NCBI GenBank assembly: GCA_963695175.1
Contig: CAVOGG010000010.1
Span: forward strand, 124,001-188,000
DNA from: Fodinibacter sp963695175
GTDB taxonomy: Bacteria; Actinomycetota; Actinomycetes; Actinomycetales; Dermatophilaceae
DNA length: 64,000 nucleotides
Direction of reading: 5' to 3'
Position numbers and translations under genes: made by a program
Shown: positions 17,449 to 26,482 of the stretch, in pieces
How positions within the stretch are numbered: the first letter of the stretch is position 1
Layout of the letters: every line of letters begins with the position of its first letter
The notes under the pieces: generated by a model
What the model was told of the DNA's origin: nothing
Database searches by the model: none
What the model saw: the letters and a program-made list of their open reading frames with translations, nothing else

Positions 17449-19435
17449 ATGGTCAGGGGTCCGGTGGAGGTTGTGGCGGCGTGTGAAGCCGCTCTGGTCG
17501 AGCTCGGTGACGCGTTCACGACCTCGGCCGTGTGCGGGTCGTTGGAGGAGTGGGCGGCGGCGGTGGGGGCCGCGCAGCGGGTGATCGATGTGGCGTCGGC
17601 GGTGCAGGACGCGGCGATCGCCCGGTTGGCGGCGATCGAGCCGGAGTTCCTCGAGGACGGCACCATCGTGCAGTCGCACCGCGCCCTGGGGCATGCGTCG
17701 TTGGATGCGCCGGCGATCGTGTCCGGGGTGCTGGCCACCACGGCGGTGCACGCCCAGCGGCGGGTGCGCACCGCGGTGCGCCTGGCCGGTGACGGCCCGG
17801 CCGGGTCCGAGAGTGAGACGGGTCTGGGTGGGTTGCACGCGGCGATGGCCTGCGGCCGGTTGGACGCCTACCGGGCCGGGGTGGTCGCCGAGGAGCTCGA
17901 GCACGCCCCCGCCCAGGTGGCCGCCACCGTGGTCGCCGCCCTGGAGGCGCACTTCGACACCGAGGACGGCACCGCGTTGCGGCGCCGCTGCCGGCGGGTG
18001 CTGACCCGGATCAGCCCCGACCTGCTGCACCAGCGCGCCGCCCGGGCCCGCGCGGCAGTGCGGGCTGCGGCGCTGGGTCGAGGAGCCCGGGGTGGACCGG
18101 TGGGAGGGCACCTTCCCCTCCGAGGACGCCGCCAAGGCCTGGGCCGCGATCGACGCCCTGGCCCGCCAGTACGTGCACGACGGTGCCTGCTCGGGCATCG
18201 AAGGGGCCCGGGCCAAGGCGTTGACCGACCTGGTCGCCGGCCACGCCACCATCGACACCGTCATCACCATCACCGTCCCCGCCACCGCAGTCCCGGCCGC
18301 CGCAGCCCCGACCGCGGCAGTCCCGACCGCCAGTCGCCGCCGCGGCAGCCCCGACCGGGCAGACCGACGCCATCGGCGTCGCCGTCGCCGACGCCAGCCG
18401 GTGACCCCGACGCGATAGCCGGTGCCGGTGCCGATGCCGCGGTGGACCCCGGGAACCACGGGACCGAGCCGGTCGGGCCCAGCTCGGGCACGGTCATCGG
18501 CGGCGACGCCCTGGTCGAGGTCACCGGACCCGGCGCCGGGGAACCGGTCCTGGTCTCCCACCAATGGCTCACCGACAGCATGAACGCCGCCTCCGCGGTG
18601 CAGGTCGCGACCTGCCACCCGGTCACCGGCGCCCTGCTCGACGACACCGCCGCACCAGCCCCGGTCGGCCTGCCGGCGACACGCGAGACCGGTCGGGACC
18701 CCACGGTGCGGACCCGAGACCGCAGAACACGACGCCGAGGACTCGACGCCGAGGCGAGGCCGATCGGGGTCCGGCCAACGAGGCAGGGCGCCGGCCGGGA
18801 CGTGGCCGGTCGGTGCGCGGCGGCGGCCGGGGTCGGCGCCGACCGGTACCGGCCCCCGAAACGGATGGCCAGACGGATCCGGGCCCGCGACCGGCGCTGC
18901 CGGTTCCCCGGCTGCCACGTCGCCGCCGTGTTCTGCGACCTCGACCACGTCAGGCCCTGGCCACACGGGCACACCCAAGACGACAACCTGCTCTGCCTGT
19001 GCCGACGCCACCACCGGATCAAACAACGACCCGGCTGGACGGTCATCCTCACCGCCGACGCGGTGGCGACCTGGACCGACCCCACCGGCCGGACCCGCAC
19101 CACCCACCCGGTCGACGCCCTGCGAACGGCCGTGCTGACCGGAAGCTCACGCGGCACCCCGGAAACGGAACCAAGCACCAGCGTGGCCCGCACGCTCATC
19201 CCCGACGGCCCACACAGCGAGCTCGAGTTCCACCTCGAACACCACGGCACCCTCCCACCGGCCCACCAACGAACCCGAACACCGGTCACGGTCTGGCGCG
19301 ACGACCACGGCCACCGCCACCGCACCGAACTCCTGCCCCAGACCGGCACCCTCGTCATCGACCACGACGCCTGGCCCCACAGGCGTGAACGACATCCCGC
19401 CCACGTGCCCCGACACCGACCTGCCCCCGTTCTGA
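17449..19435 (+). pseudogene. DUF222 / 13E12-type HNH endonuclease, multiply frameshifted
   Basis: The N-terminal DUF222 region (VIDVASAVQDAAIARLAAIEP, HRALGHASLDAPAIVSGVL) starts at ATG 17449 after GGTGAGG. Its continuation MDRWEGTFPSEDAAKAWAAIDAL lies in another frame, and the C-terminal HNH module (RDRRCRFPGCHV, FCDLDHVRPWPHGHTQDDN, LCLCRRHHRIKQRPGW) in a third arrangement. The natural end NDIPPTCPDTDLPPF stops at 19433-19435. Breaks are needed near 18065, 18300-18420, 18690-18850 and 19385. Family members are abundant, multi-copy actinobacterial genes linked to mobile introns or repeats; activity is mostly untested. With several breaks this copy is probably dead, though base-calling error may add some of them. 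Confidence 0.75.
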
Positions 19436-19502
19436 ACGCGGCGCAGACCCAGCCTCGCGGGGGAGTAGAGTCTGGCCGTCGCCTCCGGGCGGCACCCACA
19501 CG

Positions 19503-19597
19503 CACCTGTTCGGGGAAAGCCGGTCCAATTCCGGCACTGTCCCGCAGCCGTGGGTCGCGACCTCAGTCGCGGCGAGTCGGAGTGCCCGACAGGTGCG
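19503..19597 (+). promoter_or_regulatory. Cobalamin (B12) riboswitch
   Basis: The core GGGGAAAGCCGGTCCAATTCC (from 19512) runs into GGCACTGTCCCGCAGCCGTG, matching the conserved B12-element core. The B12 box GTCGGAGTGCCCGACAGGTG follows at 19577-19596. P1 is closed by GCACCTGT (19503-19510) with ACAGGTGC (19590-19597). A GC-rich segment of about 100 nt then leads to the ATG at 19700 and probably forms the expression platform. High adenosylcobalamin should repress the downstream genes. All conserved blocks are in the right order and spacing. Confidence 0.92.
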
Positions 19598-19699
19598 AGC
19601 GGCTCCACTACACCCGTCGAGGATCGCGGGACGGAGCCCGAGTGACCGGGCCACCCGGGCGTTCGGGCATCACGTCACGGAACGCTCAGAGAGGCACCG

Positions 19700-21292
19700 A
19701 TGTCCACCCTCACCACCGCCCGGGGCGCCCTGCTGCGCCGCGCCGGGACCCTGCTCGTGGCCGCCGCCCTCGTCGGCGCCCCGGCGACCAGCGCGTTCGC
19801 CGACCCGACCGCCAGCCCGGCCGTGAGCCCGAGCGCGGAGGCGAGCCCGACGGCATCCTCTTCGGCATCGCCGAGCCCCAGCGCCACGACGACGGCCACG
19901 GCCACGGGTGAGCCCACCCCGACCACCAGCCCGTCGGCCACCACGTCGCCGAGCCCGAGCGACCCGGCCCCCTCGCCGAGCGCCAGCGGGTCGCCCACGG
20001 CCCCCGCCGCGACGCCCAGCGCACCGGCCACCACGTTCCTCAAGGGCGCCTCGGCCTCGGTCCTCGCCCAGGCCGCCAGCGCCGCCACCCCACAGACCGC
20101 GTACGCGGCAGACTTCATCGCCCGCACGCTCGCCAGCGGCGACGACCACTACAACTTCCCGGAGTTCCCGGGCTTCCCGATCTCCCCCGATGTCGGCAAC
20201 ACGATCGACGCGATCCTCGCCCTGGACGGCGCCGGCGCCGGCTCGGACCAGGCGAACGCCTCGTTCGCCTTCGTCGAGGCCAACGTGAGCAACTACATGG
20301 GCGCGGACTTCGATTCGACCTTCGCGGGGCCGACCGCCAAGGCGCTGCTGGCCGTGCTCGCCCAGGGTGGTGACCCCACTGCCTTCGGTGGCGTCGACCT
20401 CCTCGGCAGCCTCCAGGCGACCGAGGGTGCCGTCGAGCCGGGCCGCTTCTCCGACCTGCCGGTCGACTGCGGGTTCGGCCAGTGCGACTTCTCCAACACG
20501 ATCGGCCAGTCGCTGGCGATCATCGCGCTCATCCGCGCCGGTGAGCCGGTCAGCACCGCCTCGGTCGACTTCCTCCTCGCCCAGCAGTGCGCCGACGGGG
20601 GCTTCCGGAACGACATGGACGCCCAGGTGTGCACCAGCGACGCCGACGCGACCGCGTTCGCTGCCCAGGCGCTCATCGCCGCCGCGTCCGACGCCGCTGC
20701 GAACGACGCCCTCGATCACCTCGCCGCCGTCCAGCTGGGCAACGGTGCACTCGAGAACGCCGACGGCGTGGCGAACGCCAACACGACCGGGCTCGCCGCG
20801 CAGGCGTTCGCGGCGGGTGGCCGGGACGCCGAGCTCGCCGACGCCCAGGCCTTCCTGGTCTCCCTGCAGTACACCTGCTCGGTCCCGACGGTGCTTCGGG
20901 GCGGCCTCGCGTTCTCCGTCGCCGACCGCTCGACGACGGTGCCCAGCGACCAGGACCTTCGCGCCACCCCCCAGGCGACGCTGGGCCTCAGCGGCCAGTC
21001 ACTGCTGAGTGTCGCGCCGTCGGAGGGCGCGAGCGCCGGGACCACCCCCACGCCGTGCGCCGCCACGCCGACGACCACACCGACCTCGACTGTCGCCCCG
21101 ACCACGAGCAGCGCGCCCACCGAGGGCGCGGGCGGTTCCGACCCGTCGACGCCCGTCGACTCGAGCGCCACCGGCTCGCTCGCGCAGACCGGCACCGACC
21201 TGCTGGCGCCGGCGATGCTCGGCCTGCTGCTCGTGCTCGTCGGTGGCCTGGCGGTCTGGGCGAGCTCGCGCCGTCGGGGGGCGCACGCCTGA
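19700..21292 (+). CDS. Secreted alpha/alpha-barrel protein, transcobalamin N-domain-like, LAxTG-anchored
   Basis: The 530 aa product has a signal peptide ending ATSAFA, then a long Ser/Pro/Thr-rich linker (residues about 35-110). A domain of about 300 residues follows with repeated helical hairpins such as NTIDAILALDGAGAG, GPTAKALLAVLAQGG, TIGQSLAIIALIRAGEPVS, CADGGFRND and DATAFAAQALIAAA. These are prenyltransferase/squalene-oxidase type repeats, the fold also used by the N-terminal domain of intrinsic factor and transcobalamin. The tail has SLAQTGTDLL, a class E sortase LAxTG signal, then a membrane helix and an Arg-rich end. A B12 riboswitch precedes it and the next gene overlaps its stop (TGATG). 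I infer a wall-anchored corrinoid-capture protein. Confidence 0.8.
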   Translation: MSTLTTARGALLRRAGTLLVAAALVGAPATSAFADPTASPAVSPSAEASPTASSSASPSPSATTTATATGEPTPTTSPSATTSPSPSDPAPSPSASGSPTAPAATPSAPATTFLKGASASVLAQAASAATPQTAYAADFIARTLASGDDHYNFPEFPGFPISPDVGNTIDAILALDGAGAGSDQANASFAFVEANVSNYMGADFDSTFAGPTAKALLAVLAQGGDPTAFGGVDLLGSLQATEGAVEPGRFSDLPVDCGFGQCDFSNTIGQSLAIIALIRAGEPVSTASVDFLLAQQCADGGFRNDMDAQVCTSDADATAFAAQALIAAASDAAANDALDHLAAVQLGNGALENADGVANANTTGLAAQAFAAGGRDAELADAQAFLVSLQYTCSVPTVLRGGLAFSVADRSTTVPSDQDLRATPQATLGLSGQSLLSVAPSEGASAGTTPTPCAATPTTTPTSTVAPTTSSAPTEGAGGSDPSTPVDSSATGSLAQTGTDLLAPAMLGLLLVLVGGLAVWASSRRRGAHA

Positions 21293-22168
21293 TGCGCCGC
21301 CCCGCACTCCGGTTCGTCGCGCGCCTCGCCGGTGCCGCCGCCGCCTCGGGTCTGGCCATCGCCGGGCTCGTCGTGGTGGCGGCCCCGGCGAGCGCCGCCG
21401 CCTGCTCGGGCACGACCGGGGTGACCGTCGTCGTCGACACCGGCAGCTCGATCAGCACCAAGTGCGCCTCGGGTGACCCGTCGTCGGCCCTGAAGGCGCT
21501 GACGTCCGCCGGGTTCTCCGTCGCGTACCCGCAGCAGTACCCCGGGTCGGTCGTGTGCCGCATCAACGGCTACCCGGCATCCGACCCCTGCGTGCGGATG
21601 CCTCCGGCCGGCGCCTACTGGGCCTTCTTCCACGCCAAGCGCGGTGGCAGCTGGGCCTACAGCTCGAGCGGTGTCGGGTCGTACCACCCCGCCCCCGGCT
21701 CGGTCGTCGGCTTCCGGTTCGGCTCGGGCCAGCAGCCCGGCATCGCTCCCCCGGCGGCCACCAAGACCAGCGCGCCGACCCCGACGAAGACCGTCCCGAA
21801 GCCCGAAGCCGAAGCCCACGACAGCGGCCCCGAAGCCCACCACGCCCAAGGCCACGACGCCCAAGGCCACCTCGGGGGCGGCCCCGTCGGCCCAGGCCGG
21901 CAGCCCATCGTCGGCGCCCCCCGCGAAGGGCCAGGCGACTCCCACGCCATCGGCGAGCGCCACGGCATCTGCCTCGGCGAGCCCGACCACGAGCGCAACG
22001 GACACGTCGTCGGCGAGCCCGAGCGAGACGGCATCCGACCTCGCGGCCGCTCCGACATCCACTGACGCCGACGACGACGGCGGCCCGGGCACCCTCATCG
22101 CCGGTGCCGCCCTCGTGGCCCTGGTCGCCGGTGGGGCCGGCTGGGCGGCGTGGAAACGACGCACCTGA
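21292..22168 (+). CDS. Secreted DUF4430-like protein (transcobalamin C-domain-like), one frameshift
   Basis: ATG 21292 overlaps the previous stop. A signal peptide (about residues 1-35, ending PASAAA) precedes a beta-rich domain of about 110 residues with GVTVVVDTG, SSALKALTSAGF, VCRINGYPASDPC, YWAFFHAKRGGSWAYSSSG and GSVVGFRFG. The VTVVVD...ALKAL...INGYP...YW.F pattern is that of DUF4430, the C-terminal domain of animal intrinsic factor and transcobalamin. A PKP/PTT-rich linker and a membrane anchor (GTLIAGAALVALVAGGAG) with WKRRT end follow. The linker frame breaks at CCC 21802-21804; dropping one C restores it, and 877 nt is 1 modulo 3. It resembles the Streptomyces SCO2322-type proteins as I recall them. 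Confidence 0.75.
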
Positions 22169-22183
22169 CGCGATGATGGTCCG

Positions 22184-23311
22184 ATGAGCTCCACTCTCCC
22201 CCGCGCGGTCCACCCGGCCGCGTGGTGGGGGTGGGCCGTCGGGATGGCCGTCGCCGTCAGCACGACGAACAACCCGCTCCTGCTGTTCCTCGCCCTGGCC
22301 GTCGTCGCGCTCGTCGTGGCGAACCGGCGCGGGTCGTCGCCCTGGGCGCGCGCGTTCCGGCTCTACCTGTGGCTCGGGCTGGTCATCGTGGTGATGCGCG
22401 TCGTGCTGCACGTGCTCGTCGGGCTCAAGTTCGGCACCATCGTCGTGCTCGAGCTGCCGGAGGTGACGCTGCCGTCGTGGGCGGCGGGCATCCAGCTCGG
22501 CGGCACGGTCTACCTCGAGGGACTGATCGGCGCAGCCGTGCTCGGCCTCCGGCTCGCGGTCATCATCGCCTGCATCGGCGCCGCCAACGCCCTGGCCAAC
22601 CCCAAGCGGCTGCTCCGGTCGCTGCCCTCCGCGCTGCACGAGATCGGGTCGGCCGTCGTCGTCTCGGTGTCGGTCGCGCCGCAGCTGGCCGAGAGCGTCC
22701 AGCGGGTGCGACGGGCGCGCCAGCTGCGCGGCGACACCACCCGCGGCATCCGGTCGGTGCCGTCGGTCGCTTTGCCGGTGCTCGAGGACACCCTCGACCG
22801 CTCGTTGCTGCTCGCCGCCGCGATGGACTCGCGCGGCTACGGCCGGGCCGGTGCTGCGCCCCGGTCGCACCGCCTGCTGACCGGCGCCGTCACGCTCACC
22901 GGCCTGCTCCTGGCCGCCCTGGGCATCTACGGCGTGCTCGACACCACGACACCGGCGCTGATGGGCACCCCGGCGCTGCTGCTCGGGCTGGCCCTGTCGG
23001 CCCTCGGGCTCTGGCTCGGTGGGCGGCACATCGAGCGCAGCAGCTACCGGCCGGACCCCTGGCGAGGGGCCGAGTGGCTGACCCTGGCCTGCGGCGTGGT
23101 CGCGGCCGCGGCGCTCGTCACCATCTCGCGCACCTCCCCCGAGTCGCTGGCGATGCCGCTGTCGCCGTTGGCGTTCCCGCCGCTGCCGCTGGCCGCGGTG
23201 GTCGGGCTGCTCGTCGGGGCCCTGCCGGCGTACCTGACCCCGGAGCCGCCTCGGCCGGCCTCCCGCGTGCCGCAGCGCGGTGCCCGCGAGGAGGTGGGGG
23301 CCCGTGGCTGA
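22184..23311 (+). CDS. ECF transporter T component (CbiQ family)
   Basis: This is the energy-coupling membrane scaffold that links an S component to the ATPases. The 375 aa product from ATG 22184 has N-terminal membrane helices (TNNPLLLFLALAVVALVVAN, LYLWLGLVIVVMRVVLHVLV, AAVLGLRLAVIIACIGAANA), then the cytoplasmic coupling region with ESVQRVRRARQLRGD and AAAMDSRGYGRAG, the family's characteristic Arg/Gly motifs. A longer C-terminal membrane part (GAVTLTGLLLAALGIYGV, ALLLGLALSALGLWLGG, LACGVVAAAALVTI) is typical of actinobacterial versions. It lies 15 nt after the DUF4430-like gene and overlaps the ATPase gene by 8 nt. Confidence 0.92.
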   Translation: MSSTLPRAVHPAAWWGWAVGMAVAVSTTNNPLLLFLALAVVALVVANRRGSSPWARAFRLYLWLGLVIVVMRVVLHVLVGLKFGTIVVLELPEVTLPSWAAGIQLGGTVYLEGLIGAAVLGLRLAVIIACIGAANALANPKRLLRSLPSALHEIGSAVVVSVSVAPQLAESVQRVRRARQLRGDTTRGIRSVPSVALPVLEDTLDRSLLLAAAMDSRGYGRAGAAPRSHRLLTGAVTLTGLLLAALGIYGVLDTTTPALMGTPALLLGLALSALGLWLGGRHIERSSYRPDPWRGAEWLTLACGVVAAAALVTISRTSPESLAMPLSPLAFPPLPLAAVVGLLVGALPAYLTPEPPRPASRVPQRGAREEVGARG

Positions 23312-24956
23312 CGCGATCTCGCTGTCACAGGTGTCGGTGACCCTGCCCGGCTCAGCACGACCGGCGTTGCGCGACGTCGACCTGACCATCGACGAGGGCG
23401 AGCTGGCCCTGGTCGTCGGCCGCACCGGGTCGGGCAAGTCGACCCTGCTCGGCGCGATGTGCGGCCGGGTTCCGCACTTCACCGGAGGCACCCTGACCGG
23501 CCACGTGCGGCTGCACGGGCGCGACACCCGCGACCACCGGCCACGCGACCTGGCCGACCTGGTCGGAGTCGTCGGGCAGGACCCCCTCGCCGGGTTCGTC
23601 ACCGACACCGTCGAGGAGGAGCTCGCCTACGGCATGGAGCAGCTCGGCCTGCCGGCCGCGACCATGCGCAAGCGGGTGGAGGAGACCCTCGACCTGCTCG
23701 GCATCGCCGAGCTGCGCGACGTGCCGCTGCGCGAGCTGTCCGGCGGGCAGCAGCAGCGGGTCGCCATCGGGTCGGTGCTCACCGCGCACCCCCGAGTCAT
23801 CCTGCTCGACGAGCCGACCTCGGCCCTCGACCCGACCGGCGCCGAGGAGGTGCTGGCCACGATCACCCGGCTGGTGCACGACCTGGCGGTGACCGTCGTC
23901 GTGGCAGAACACCGCGTCGAGCGGGTGCTGCACTACGCCGACACCGTCGTGCACGTCTCTCCGTCGGGCGAGGTGCGCTCGGGCCTGCCGTCGGACCTCA
24001 TGGTCGACAGCGACATCGCGCCCCCCGTGGTCGAGCTCGGCCGGTATGCCGGGTGGTCGCCGCTGCCGCTGTCGGTGCGCGACGCGCGCCGGGCCGCCGG
24101 CGGCCTGCGGGCGCGCCTCGTCGCCAGCCTCCCGCCGGGGCACGATCGACCAATAGGTCAAAGTTCGCACACCACGGACGCAGTGCTGTCCGGGCGGGAC
24201 GTCGTGGTTCGCTACCCCGGGGACGTGCTGGCCGTGGCCCGGGTCGACCTCGACCTGCACCCGGGCGAGGTCACGGCCATGATGGGCCGCAACGGCTGCG
24301 GCAAGTCGTCCCTGCTCTGGGCGCTCCAGGGCAGCGGCGTCCTGACCTCCGGCACGGTCCGGGCCACCCGAGCCTCCGGAACGGTGGAGCCGAGGACACT
24401 GGCTGCGGGAGAACGTCGTTCACTGGTGGGGCTCGTCCCGCAGACCGCCGCCGACCTGCTCTACCTCGACACCGTCGGCGCCGAGTGCGACCAGGCCGAC
24501 CGCGAGAGCGGCGTGCCCAGCGGCACCTGCGCGGGGCTGCTCGAGGCGGTGGCCCCCGGCATCCCGGCCGAGCAGCACCCACGCGACCTGTCCGAGGGTC
24601 AGAAGCTGGCCCTCGTGCTCGCCGTGCAGCTGACCGCCGACCCGCCGGTGCTGCTGCTCGACGAGCCGACCAGGGGCCTGGACCCGACGGCCAAGGCGGC
24701 CCTGAGCCGAGTCCTGCGGGGCCTGGCGCAGCGCGGCCGCTCCGTGGTGGTGTCGACGCACGACGTGGAGTTCGTCGCGGAGGTGGCCGACCGGGTGGTG
24801 GTCATGGCCGCCGGCGAGGTCGTCGCCGACGGGCCGACCACCGAGGTCGTCGTGTCGTCCCCCGCGTTCGCGCCGCAGGTGTCGAAGGTGACCGCCCCGG
24901 GACCCTGGCTCACCGTCGACGACGTGCGCGAGGCACTCGCGGTGGTGGCGTCATGA
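23304..24956 (+). CDS. ECF transporter ATPase with two fused nucleotide-binding domains
   Basis: One polypeptide of 550 aa carries both ABC domains that are usually separate EcfA and EcfA'. Domain 1 has Walker A GRTGSGKSTLLGAM, signature LSGGQQQRVAIG and Walker B VILLDEPTSALDP. Domain 2 has Walker A GRNGCGKSSLLWAL, a changed signature DLSEGQKLALVLA and Walker B VLLLDEPTRGLDP. The start is taken at GTG 23304 (VADAISLSQVSVTL), overlapping the T gene; the frame is open slightly upstream, but the ABC fold starts here. It overlaps the S-component gene by 4 nt. It powers import through the membrane partners on either side. Confidence 0.93.
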   Translation: MADAISLSQVSVTLPGSARPALRDVDLTIDEGELALVVGRTGSGKSTLLGAMCGRVPHFTGGTLTGHVRLHGRDTRDHRPRDLADLVGVVGQDPLAGFVTDTVEEELAYGMEQLGLPAATMRKRVEETLDLLGIAELRDVPLRELSGGQQQRVAIGSVLTAHPRVILLDEPTSALDPTGAEEVLATITRLVHDLAVTVVVAEHRVERVLHYADTVVHVSPSGEVRSGLPSDLMVDSDIAPPVVELGRYAGWSPLPLSVRDARRAAGGLRARLVASLPPGHDRPIGQSSHTTDAVLSGRDVVVRYPGDVLAVARVDLDLHPGEVTAMMGRNGCGKSSLLWALQGSGVLTSGTVRATRASGTVEPRTLAAGERRSLVGLVPQTAADLLYLDTVGAECDQADRESGVPSGTCAGLLEAVAPGIPAEQHPRDLSEGQKLALVLAVQLTADPPVLLLDEPTRGLDPTAKAALSRVLRGLAQRGRSVVVSTHDVEFVAEVADRVVVMAAGEVVADGPTTEVVVSSPAFAPQVSKVTAPGPWLTVDDVREALAVVAS

Positions 24957-25801
24957 GGGCGCGCACCCGGGCCCTGAAGCTGCGGCCACGCTCGTTCGCC
25001 GCGGTGGCGCTGGTGTCGGTCGCCGGGTTCGTCGCCTTCTGCTGGCCGCTGCTCGTCTCCCCCGACTCCGGGCTGGCGCACGGCACCGACGCCCCGCTCG
25101 TCTTCGCGCTCGTGCTGCCGCTGCTGCTCGCCGTCGTGCTCGCCGAGATGAGCGAGGGCGGCATGGACGTCAAGGCCGTCGCGATGCTCGGCGTGCTCGC
25201 CGCCATCGGGGCGGCCCTACGACCCCTCGGGGCCGGCACCGCCGGGCTGGAGACGGTGTTCTTCCTGCTCGTGCTCGGCGGGCGGGTGTTCGGTGCCGGG
25301 TTCGGGTTCGTGCTCGGGGCCACGACCCTGTTCGCGTCGGCCCTGGTCACCGGCGGGGTCGGGCCGTGGCTGCCGTTCCAGATGCTCGGCGCCGCGTGGG
25401 TCGGTTGGGGGGCGGGCATGCTGCCGCCGCTGCGCGGCCGTGCCGAGGTGCTGATGCTCGCCGCGTACGGCGCGGTGGCCGGGCTGGCCTACGGCCTGTT
25501 GCTCAACCTGTCGTTCTGGCCGTTCACCACCGGGATGAGCGGTGACCTCTCGTTCGTCGCCGGTGCGCCGGTGTCCGAGAACCTCCACCGGTTCCTCGTG
25601 TTCACCCTGGCGACGAGCCTCGGCTGGGACATCGGGCGCGCCGTCACCACCGCCGTGCTCGTGCTGATCACCGGCCGGCCGGTGCTGGGAGCGCTGCGCC
25701 GGGCCGCCCGTCGGGCCGCGTTCGAGGAACCGGTGACCTTCGTCGGACCCCCGGGCCCCCCGTCGATCCAGCTGCCGGACGTGGCACGATCGAGCCCATG
25801 A
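24953..25801 (+). CDS. ECF transporter S component, probable cobalamin/corrinoid specificity
   Basis: This 282 aa membrane protein starts at ATG 24953 in an ATGA overlap with the ATPase gene. It has about six hydrophobic segments (FAAVALVSVAGFVAFCWPLL, LVFALVLPLLLAVVLAEM, AVAMLGVLAAIGAALRPLG, TVFFLLVLGGRVFGAGFGFV, LPFQMLGAAWVGWGAGML, LAAYGAVAGLAYGLLLNLSF) and the GFGFVLGATTLFASALVTGGVGPW type loop seen in ECF substrate-binding subunits. Family members bind vitamins. Specificity for B12 is inferred only from the riboswitch and the transcobalamin-like genes. A queuosine- or cobalt-type S subunit is the alternative. Confidence 0.85.
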   Translation: MRARTRALKLRPRSFAAVALVSVAGFVAFCWPLLVSPDSGLAHGTDAPLVFALVLPLLLAVVLAEMSEGGMDVKAVAMLGVLAAIGAALRPLGAGTAGLETVFFLLVLGGRVFGAGFGFVLGATTLFASALVTGGVGPWLPFQMLGAAWVGWGAGMLPPLRGRAEVLMLAAYGAVAGLAYGLLLNLSFWPFTTGMSGDLSFVAGAPVSENLHRFLVFTLATSLGWDIGRAVTTAVLVLITGRPVLGALRRAARRAAFEEPVTFVGPPGPPSIQLPDVARSSP

Positions 25802-26337
25802 GCAACCTCGAGCTGGGCCGCAGCACCGGCTGGCTGAGCCGCGAAGAGCTCGACTTCGCGCGCGAGAAGCTGCCGATCCTCTACGTGGATGCCGTGCCGG
25901 TGCGCGTCGACGACCGCGGCGCCGTGACCACCGTCGGGGTGCTGCTGCGGCTCGGCGAGGACGGCGGCGTGTGCCGCGAGCTGGTGTCCGGCCGGGTGCT
26001 GCACCACGAGCGGGTGCGCGACGCGCTGCTGCGACACATCGAGAAGGACCTCGGACCGATGGCCCTGCCGCGGGTGCCGGCCAGCCCGCAGCCGTTCACC
26101 GTGGCCGAGTACTTCCCCACCCCGGGCGTGACGCCCTTCCACGACCCGCGCCAGCACGCCGTCTCGCTGGCGTTCGTCGTGCCGGTCGCCGGCGACTGCG
26201 CGCCGCAGAACGACGCCCTCGACCTGACCTGGCTCACCCCCGACCAGGCGCTCGACCCGGGCATCCAGGCCGAGATGGAGCGCGGCCACGGGGTGCTGCT
26301 GCGCCAGGCGCTGGCCCACCTCGGCCACCCCGTCTGA
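25798..26337 (+). CDS. NUDIX-like family protein (DUF4916)
   Basis: ATG 25798 overlaps the S-component stop, so the gene may belong to the same transcript. The 179 aa protein has TGWLSREELDFAREKLPILYVDAVPVRV cut into typical blocks, then VGVLLRLGEDGGVCRELVSGRVLHHE, LLRHIEKDLGPMALP, FTVAEYFPTPG, DPRQHAVSLAFVVPV and LTWLTPDQALDP. This is the actinobacterial DUF4916 group, annotated as NUDIX hydrolase family. The canonical catalytic GX5EX7REUXEEXGU box is not intact, so hydrolase activity is uncertain. It has no signal peptide or membrane segment, and a link to B12 uptake is positional only. Confidence 0.75.
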   Translation: MSNLELGRSTGWLSREELDFAREKLPILYVDAVPVRVDDRGAVTTVGVLLRLGEDGGVCRELVSGRVLHHERVRDALLRHIEKDLGPMALPRVPASPQPFTVAEYFPTPGVTPFHDPRQHAVSLAFVVPVAGDCAPQNDALDLTWLTPDQALDPGIQAEMERGHGVLLRQALAHLGHPV

Positions 26338-26482
26338 CTCCAGCCGTCACTGCGACTGGGCGAGCTCCACGAGGTAGTCGCCACGCAGCAGGCGGCCGCG
26401 CCCACGAGGCCCCGAACCCCAGACACCCGACGAGCGTGCCACTCGGGCATCATCGAGGGACGCAGACCACGGGAGGTACGCC

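Noticed and set aside
19436..19502. Extension of the DUF222 reading frame through the riboswitch to 19911
   Set aside because: The frame is open only by chance; the natural C-terminus DLPPF stops at 19435 in the neighbouring frame, and the riboswitch is untranslated.
25798..26337. Functional NUDIX hydrolase call for the DUF4916 gene
   Set aside because: The canonical catalytic NUDIX box could not be seen, so only family membership is claimed.
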